Below, piece by piece: positions 30,469 through 34,019 of a stretch of DNA of 34,019 nucleotides. Under the pieces are notes generated by a model. It was not told the DNA's origin. It saw nothing but the letters and a program-made list of their open reading frames with translations, and ran no database searches. This DNA comes from Enterocloster alcoholdehydrogenati (lineage in GTDB: Bacteria; Bacillota; Clostridia; Lachnospirales; Lachnospiraceae): positions 1 to 34,019 of the forward strand of contig NZ_BLTJ01000019.1 of the NCBI RefSeq assembly GCF_013282095.1. Reading direction: 5' to 3'. The position numbers and the translations under genes were made by a program. Every line of letters starts with the position of its first letter. The first letter of the stretch is position 1.

Positions 30469-30525
30469 CAATTCCAGTTTATAGGGGAGTTGAACAGAGT
30501 AAAAAATCGGAATTGGAGGTAGAAT

Positions 30526-30987
30526 ATGAAAAAAATCAGTATCGACGAAACGAAGCTTCCAGCCGTAATGGAAATTATTGAAAAGGCGGCACTACTCATG
30601 GACGAAAAAGATTGTGATAGTGATAAAGAAGCAAAAAAAGAGTTAGGGCAGCTACAAAAGAACTTGAGAGAAATTACTGGAAATAAGAAGATAAAAATTA
30701 ATATCTTTCAAGCTTATTGGAGTTACACCGATTTAGAAACAACAGCACGCAGAGCCTTAATGTCTCCGCCAATGAAATCTAATTTATCAAATGAGCAACT
30801 CAAGGAAATCGTTTTACACATTCTGAAGTTTGGGGAAGGGGAAAGAGATTGGTGGTTGAAATATCTGGAGATTAACACCGGCTTAGACAATCTTACCGAC
30901 TATATTTTTTATCCTGACTTAATTGGTTTGGACTTCGACGCTACTTTGGAACAAATTGCTGATAAAATAATTGCAGATAGGAAATGA
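30526..30987 (+). CDS. Unknown cargo protein, 153 residues
   Basis: A soluble, mainly helical protein with a clear SD (TTGGAGG) before ATG 30526. Aromatic-rich segments (IFQAYWSYTDLETTARRAL; ERDWWLKYLEINTGLDNL) and an acidic C-terminus (DLIGLDFDATLEQIADKI) are visible. It resembles small immunity-type proteins in style, but I recognise no family. It is the last gene before the slot 1 boundary and terminator. Confidence 0.7.
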   Translation: MKKISIDETKLPAVMEIIEKAALLMDEKDCDSDKEAKKELGQLQKNLREITGNKKIKINIFQAYWSYTDLETTARRALMSPPMKSNLSNEQLKEIVLHILKFGEGERDWWLKYLEINTGLDNLTDYIFYPDLIGLDFDATLEQIADKIIADRK

Positions 30988-31027
30988 ACTTGTCGCTTTG
31001 AAATTTTAACTGAATAACCACAGCACG

Positions 31028-31075
31028 AACCGCTGCTACATGGAAGCCAACACAACCATGCAACAGCGGTTTTTT
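31028..31075 (+). terminator. Terminator bounding cargo slot 1 (element B)
   Basis: The same hairpin as in element A. The T tract is intact on the plus (cargo) side (GCGGTTTTTTG) but interrupted on the minus (XRE) side (GCGGTTCGTGC), so here it favours stopping the cargo transcript. Confidence 0.7.
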
Positions 31076-31076
31076 G

Positions 31077-31883
31077 TTACCGTTTTTTCCTCTGGCTCAT
31101 AGGCGTTCCCATTTTCTTTGATTTTTGGAGAATCCGAATCAGCCAGCGAAATTCTTCTTCTGATAAATTTTTGTAGTTGATACCGAGCTGCTTGCAGTAA
31201 AGCAGTGCTAGTTTTTCCAAACGGCTGCCCTTGAAATTTTCGACCGCTTCCAGATTTTCTTTCAGTTCATCGGCAACGGTGGTCTGTGGTGCACTCTCGC
31301 TGTCCTTTTTGTGGACTTCCCGAATATCCCGGATAATAAGGTTGAGGTCATCCAACACCATGTGGCTGAAATATTCATCATCGCTGATATGGGCGGCTTG
31401 TAGCACTTTCAAATGTGGGTCATCTTCGCCGGGGCGATACCGTTCAATAATTTCATGCCGGACAGTATCAACAAGGGCGTTGAGGTTTTGAATCTGCATG
31501 GTGGCAATACCATCCACATAAATCTCAATGTCCGCAAGAAACTTGATAAAATCCTTATGAGTGGCAAGTTCGCAGAGCAGACGGTTGTTAATCCGACCGC
31601 TTTTCAGAAGTGCCACCATTTCATCATTCAAATTCAGCTCTGTTAATGGCGTGTTGCTCTCCTCCATATTCTCTGTCCGGCAAAATAGATAATCAAGGGA
31701 CACACCATAGAACTCTGCCAGTGTGATAAGGTTGCCATGGTTGATTTCCTTAAAATCATCTTTTTCATAACTTCCAAGAGCTGATTTGGAAATGCCAGTC
31801 TGTTTTGCCAGTTCTTCCAGTTTTAGCCCTTTATTCACTCGTAAATCTTTTAATCGTTCCTGTATGGAAGTAGCCCCTTTCAT
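31077..31883 (-). CDS. XRE-family regulator (element B)
   Basis: A 268-residue protein, the counterpart of the element A regulator. ATG 31883 is chosen because AGAAAGGGGG precedes it and it matches the other copy; the frame is open 22 codons further upstream. The HTH is LEELAKQTGISKSALGSYEK. Sixteen substitutions lie in the first 95 residues and eight in the remaining 173. The recognition helix (TGISKSALGSYEK) is identical, so both proteins may see the same operator. Confidence 0.85.
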   Translation of the reverse strand: MKGATSIQERLKDLRVNKGLKLEELAKQTGISKSALGSYEKDDFKEINHGNLITLAEFYGVSLDYLFCRTENMEESNTPLTELNLNDEMVALLKSGRINNRLLCELATHKDFIKFLADIEIYVDGIATMQIQNLNALVDTVRHEIIERYRPGEDDPHLKVLQAAHISDDEYFSHMVLDDLNLIIRDIREVHKKDSESAPQTTVADELKENLEAVENFKGSRLEKLALLYCKQLGINYKNLSEEEFRWLIRILQKSKKMGTPMSQRKKR

Positions 31884-32365
31884 TGAAACAGCCCCCTTTC
31901 TGACGGCATTTATAACCGTTGAATTGATTATATCATATCCATTTCGCAATCGTGGAAAATTTTTGATTTTTCAATTTTTTCCTATATTTCGGACATTCAG
32001 CACTGGGCACAAAAATGTTCTATGATACAGGTAGTTCATCGATGGATTATTCCAATCGAATGACCAGCCTGTGTGGGATATGCTTCCCCGGCAATGTAGT
32101 GCCATGACTTTTGGCGGGGATGTGGAGGAACCCTGACCGAAACGAGCGTACCAAAGGGAGCGATACGCCGCTGTGAGATTCAGGGGAGGAACGACACCGG
32201 GGAGAACTGGCGAACTGACACTGAAATGATACCGAAACACGACAATCTGATAGGGGGATAGTCTACCCTATCGCTGATACTTCGGGAGATTTTAAGCGGC
32301 TCTATGGCTGTAATTTTGCCGAAAATCGCCCCGAAACCATACACTAAAACGGGAGGAAACACAAT
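31884..32365. other. Conserved intergenic region (element B)
   Basis: This 482-bp divergent region holds an XRE promoter (TATAAT on the minus strand near 31928) next to CCACGATTGCG, shared with element A. About 370 bp of near-identical sequence follow, including the GATAGGG...CCCTATC inverted repeat near 32250-32273. There is no convincing gene. The part next to the XRE start is diverged from element A. Confidence 0.5.
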
Positions 32366-32554
32366 ATGCCGAGAATGAGCAAAAAGAGGAAGCATGAGCT
32401 TTCCTTTTACCTCAATGACCGGGGGCGTGTCACTTACAACGAATTATGCCGGAAATGCCAGCATGGGTGCAGGCAGAGCTTCCGGGCGGTTGTAGTTGAC
32501 TGTCCCCGTTATTTATCCAAACGAGCAAAGAAAAAGGAGGAACACACCGAATGA
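32366..32554 (+). CDS. Small zinc-binding-like protein of the rep operon (element B)
   Basis: A 62-residue basic protein, three residues different from the element A copy, with CRKCQHGC and a lysine-rich end (SKRAKKKEEHTE). It overlaps the RepA_N-like gene by 4 bp. An SD (GGGAGG) lies upstream of ATG 32366. Confidence 0.7.
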   Translation: MPRMSKKRKHELSFYLNDRGRVTYNELCRKCQHGCRQSFRAVVVDCPRYLSKRAKKKEEHTE

Positions 32555-32892
32555 ATTTTGAATTTATGACGATAGACACACCCTTGCCGCCCTGTATGCC
32601 TTTTCCCAGAGCGTTGACAGGATTTCCAGTCAGCAGCACCGCAAAGGTCATGTACTGCCGGATGTTGGACGCTATGCTCTCCAACGGTCAGGAGGACGAG
32701 AACGGAATCCTGTTTGTCTGCTTCCCTGTTACAGCCATTGCCGCAGTCCTGTCCCGCAGCTCCATGACGGTCAAGCGTTCTCTGAATGAACTGGAAAACG
32801 CCGGACTTATCATGCGGGTGCGTCAGGGTGTGGGACAACCGAACAAGATTTATGTGCTGATACCGGGAAAGGAGGACGCTGCCCTTGCCTGA
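32551..32892 (+). CDS. RepA_N-like winged-helix protein (element B)
   Basis: A 113-residue protein with five substitutions against the element A copy. It has the same FPRALTGFPVSSTAKVMYCR segment, HTH (AIAAVLSRSSMTVKRSLNEL) and wing. SD AAGGAGG lies in the end of the preceding gene. It overlaps DUF3847 by 8 bp. Confidence 0.8.
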   Translation: MNFEFMTIDTPLPPCMPFPRALTGFPVSSTAKVMYCRMLDAMLSNGQEDENGILFVCFPVTAIAAVLSRSSMTVKRSLNELENAGLIMRVRQGVGQPNKIYVLIPGKEDAALA

Positions 32893-33181
32893 TGCCTCAA
32901 AGCTGGAAAAACTCAGCCGGGAGCTGGAGAAAAGCGAAAAGAAACTGTGGAAAGCTATCAATGATGAAAAGGCATTACAGCACCAGTTGAAGCAGCTTAC
33001 CAGAAAGGAACGGACGCACCGGCTCTGCACTCGTGGCGGTATGCTGGAAAGTTTTCTGCAAGAACCGGAACGCCTGACAGATGATGATGTAATGCTGTTG
33101 TTGAAACTCATTTTTCACAGACAGGACACGCAGGAACTATTGAAAAAACTGCTGGAACGGGAGAAGGCGGAAACCCCTTAG
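32885..33181 (+). CDS. DUF3847 family protein (element B)
   Basis: A 98-residue coiled-coil protein, five residues different from the element A copy, with RKERTHRLCTRGGMLES. TTG start 32885 within the RepA_N-like gene end. Its stop lies at the oriT-like site. Confidence 0.8.
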   Translation: MPDASKLEKLSRELEKSEKKLWKAINDEKALQHQLKQLTRKERTHRLCTRGGMLESFLQEPERLTDDDVMLLLKLIFHRQDTQELLKKLLEREKAETP

Positions 33182-33226
33182 TTTACTAAGGGCGCAATTA
33201 TACACCACCCAGAGGTTGGTGCATTG
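33181..33226 (-). other. Candidate oriT of element B
   Basis: On the minus strand the same hairpin (CACCAACC/GGGTGGTG) and nick-like ATAATTGCGCCCTTAG as at 19396-19441, without changes in the core. The predicted nick lies near 33193, on the strand opposite to that of element A. Confidence 0.6.
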
Positions 33227-33420
33227 CGTTCTCCGAAGGCTCCTCGCCGGAGGGCTGTGATTTTCCGCAGTCATGGTCTGCTCGAAATCATACAGGGGAC
33301 GCTACGCTTCCCCTGCGCTGGCTGCCGCCAGCTACCCTTTTGTGGACTTGCCATCTGGGGACACCTTGCGTTGCAAGCTGTTCCCAGCCGACAAGTTTCA
33401 TAAAATATGCTATCTTTTCG
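33227..33420 (+). other. Conserved hairpin-rich noncoding block (element B)
   Basis: Mirror copy of 19200-19400, with the same stems (for example AGGGG/CCCCT and GCTGG/CCAGC). No credible ORF. Only a few base differences from element A, fewer than expected if it were free to drift. Confidence 0.5.
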
Positions 33421-33439
33421 ATAGGTGATGAAGTATAAT
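33411..33439 (+). promoter_or_regulatory. Conserved slot 2 cargo promoter (element B)
   Basis: TATAAT at 33434-33439 in the block shared with element A. Sequence diverges about 12 bp beyond it, and the LRR cargo begins at 33479. Confidence 0.6.
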
Positions 33440-33478
33440 GAAGATGACAATAAATAAGAAGTTGTGGGGGGTGATTTT

Positions 33479-33904
33479 ATGCTAAATGAAAAAGAAATCA
33501 GATATGGTTTTGACTATTATCATAGAGATGAACCTAAAAGTAAATGGGTTACAGAGCTTTCTGAGTATGATGGCGAAAGTAATATAACTATCAACTGCAC
33601 ACAACTTAGTGATAAATATAAAGCAAAAGATAAAAAGAGAATTGTGCAAGAATGGATAGATTTTCTGAATGATAATCCTTGTGCTTTCACGCAATTAACA
33701 TTTGGCACGAGAGTATCACAAGAGTTATTTAATGCTATTTGCTCTCAAACGCAACTAAAAAAACTTTATATAAAATGGGGGGCATATCCTGATATTTCTC
33801 GAATAGAGAATTTAACAAAACTTGAATATTTGCATATTGGATCAGGTGTATCAGTTTTAGATATAGAGCCTATTACAAAACTTGAAAATCTTGTGAGAAT
33901 GTGA
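33479..33904 (+). pseudogene. Leucine-rich-repeat protein, 3' part lost to an IS (cargo slot 2 of element B)
   Basis: ATG 33479 follows GGGGGGTGA. The 141 readable residues have a charged N-terminal half, then short leucine-rich repeats (LKKLYIKWGAYPDISRIENL, TKLEYLHIG, EPITKLENLV) spaced about 21-23 residues. The frame ends at a stop created at the junction with the IS element (about 33903), mid-repeat, so the gene is truncated. AT-rich, like the other cargo. LRR proteins of this size in Firmicutes are often protein-binding or immunity-like. Confidence 0.75.
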
Positions 33905-34019
33905 AACTTTTTCTGTAAAATTAACTACGATAAGGTCCTTCTATGATAAAATAAATATCATTAGGAGGGCTTTTTACTATGGCAAGACAAAAGAAACCGG
34001 TTCACAGAGTTGAAATGAC
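33904..34019 (+). mobile_element. Left end of an IS256-like insertion sequence
   Basis: The reading frame of the LRR gene is broken at GAAACTTTTTCTGTAAAATT, which looks like an IS terminal repeat. A promoter-like and SD region and the start of a transposase gene follow. The rest lies outside the window, so the family call rests on a short N-terminus. Confidence 0.55.
33979..34019 (+). CDS. IS256-family transposase, N-terminus only
   Basis: The 13 residues visible (MARQKKPVHRVEM) match the start commonly seen in clostridial IS256-family (mutator type) DDE transposases. SD AGGAGG lies 10 nt upstream. Cut by the window end, so this remains provisional. Confidence 0.5.
   Translation, partial: MARQKKPVHRVEM

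Larger units (their letters stand above)
31008..33450 (-). repeat. Long inverted repeat, arm B1 (partner 19171-21614)
   Basis: About 2.44 kb, the mirror of A1: terminator, XRE, intergenic region, 62-aa, RepA_N-like, DUF3847, oriT, hairpin block and slot 2 promoter. Boundaries are AACTGAATAACCAC on the slot 1 side and TATAATGAAGATGACAA on the slot 2 side. Confidence 0.9.
28716..34019 (+). mobile_element. Element B: second copy of the mobilizable element, inverted, right part outside window
   Basis: From left to right: element end with maff2-like core, HTH, tnpV, cargo slot 1 (ClbS/DfsB-like and two unknown genes), XRE (minus), 62-aa, RepA_N-like and DUF3847 genes, oriT-like site, hairpin block, slot 2 promoter, LRR cargo broken by an IS. 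mobL and the recombinase are expected beyond the window. It is a mirror image of element A with different cargo. Confidence 0.85.

Noticed and set aside
1-34019. tRNA, rRNA and known antibiotic resistance genes
   Set aside because: I looked for these but recognised none. The MBL protein has the metal motif but no signal peptide or features that identify it as a beta-lactamase.

Overview
The window comes from the accessory genome of a low-to-mid GC Firmicute, most likely a gut Clostridia species (Lachnospiraceae or Ruminococcaceae type). It is almost entirely mobile DNA. The families present (PrgI, VirB4, CD1108-type NlpC/P60, CD1112-type VirB6, Maff2, VirD4, PcfB, DUF4315, DUF4366, Cys-rich VLP, TnpV, DUF3847) are those of Tn1549/CTn-like conjugative elements and Tn4451-like mobilizable elements. 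No tRNA, rRNA or housekeeping gene was seen.

Layout. (1) 1-12648 and 23203-27040 are two parts of one integrative conjugative element (ICE) backbone, transcribed on the minus strand. From right to left it reads: small Cys-rich ORF, replication initiator, PcfB, VirD4 coupling protein, maff2 (5' part), [nested element], maff2 (3' part), VirB6-like, SpoVG-like, two DNA methyltransferases (one frameshifted), PrgI, VirB4, NlpC/P60 protein, DUF4315, DUF4366, small Cys proteins, MobC, relaxase (cut by the window edge). An AT-rich HEPN-domain, ApeA-like defence gene (954-2321) sits on the plus strand between mobC and the relaxase. Seven copies of a 27-bp palindrome are scattered through the left part of the ICE only. 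(2) 12649-23208 is a roughly 10.5-kb mobilizable element (element A) that splits maff2. It has a serine recombinase at one end and HTH-TnpV at the other; between them lie a VirE helicase and CHC2 primase, a MobA/MobL relaxase, a TPR gene, DUF3847, a RepA_N-like gene, an XRE regulator and an MBL hydrolase. (3) 27188-28627 is an N-terminally truncated second serine recombinase. (4) 28716 to the window end is element B, a second copy of the element A backbone in inverted orientation with different cargo (ClbS/DfsB-like protein, two unknown genes, an LRR gene). An IS256-like element entering at the right edge truncates the LRR gene.

How the parts work together. The ICE encodes a type IV secretion machine, coupling protein and relaxase. 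Element A has its own MobQ-type relaxase and an oriT-like site but no transfer channel, so it probably borrows the ICE machinery when excised. Comparing A with B shows a conserved backbone with two exchangeable cargo slots. Slot 1 lies between the tnpV stop and a bidirectional terminator. Slot 2 lies downstream of a conserved oriT, hairpin and promoter block. The cargo in these slots, with the ApeA-like gene, looks like protective or defensive functions; that reading is inference.
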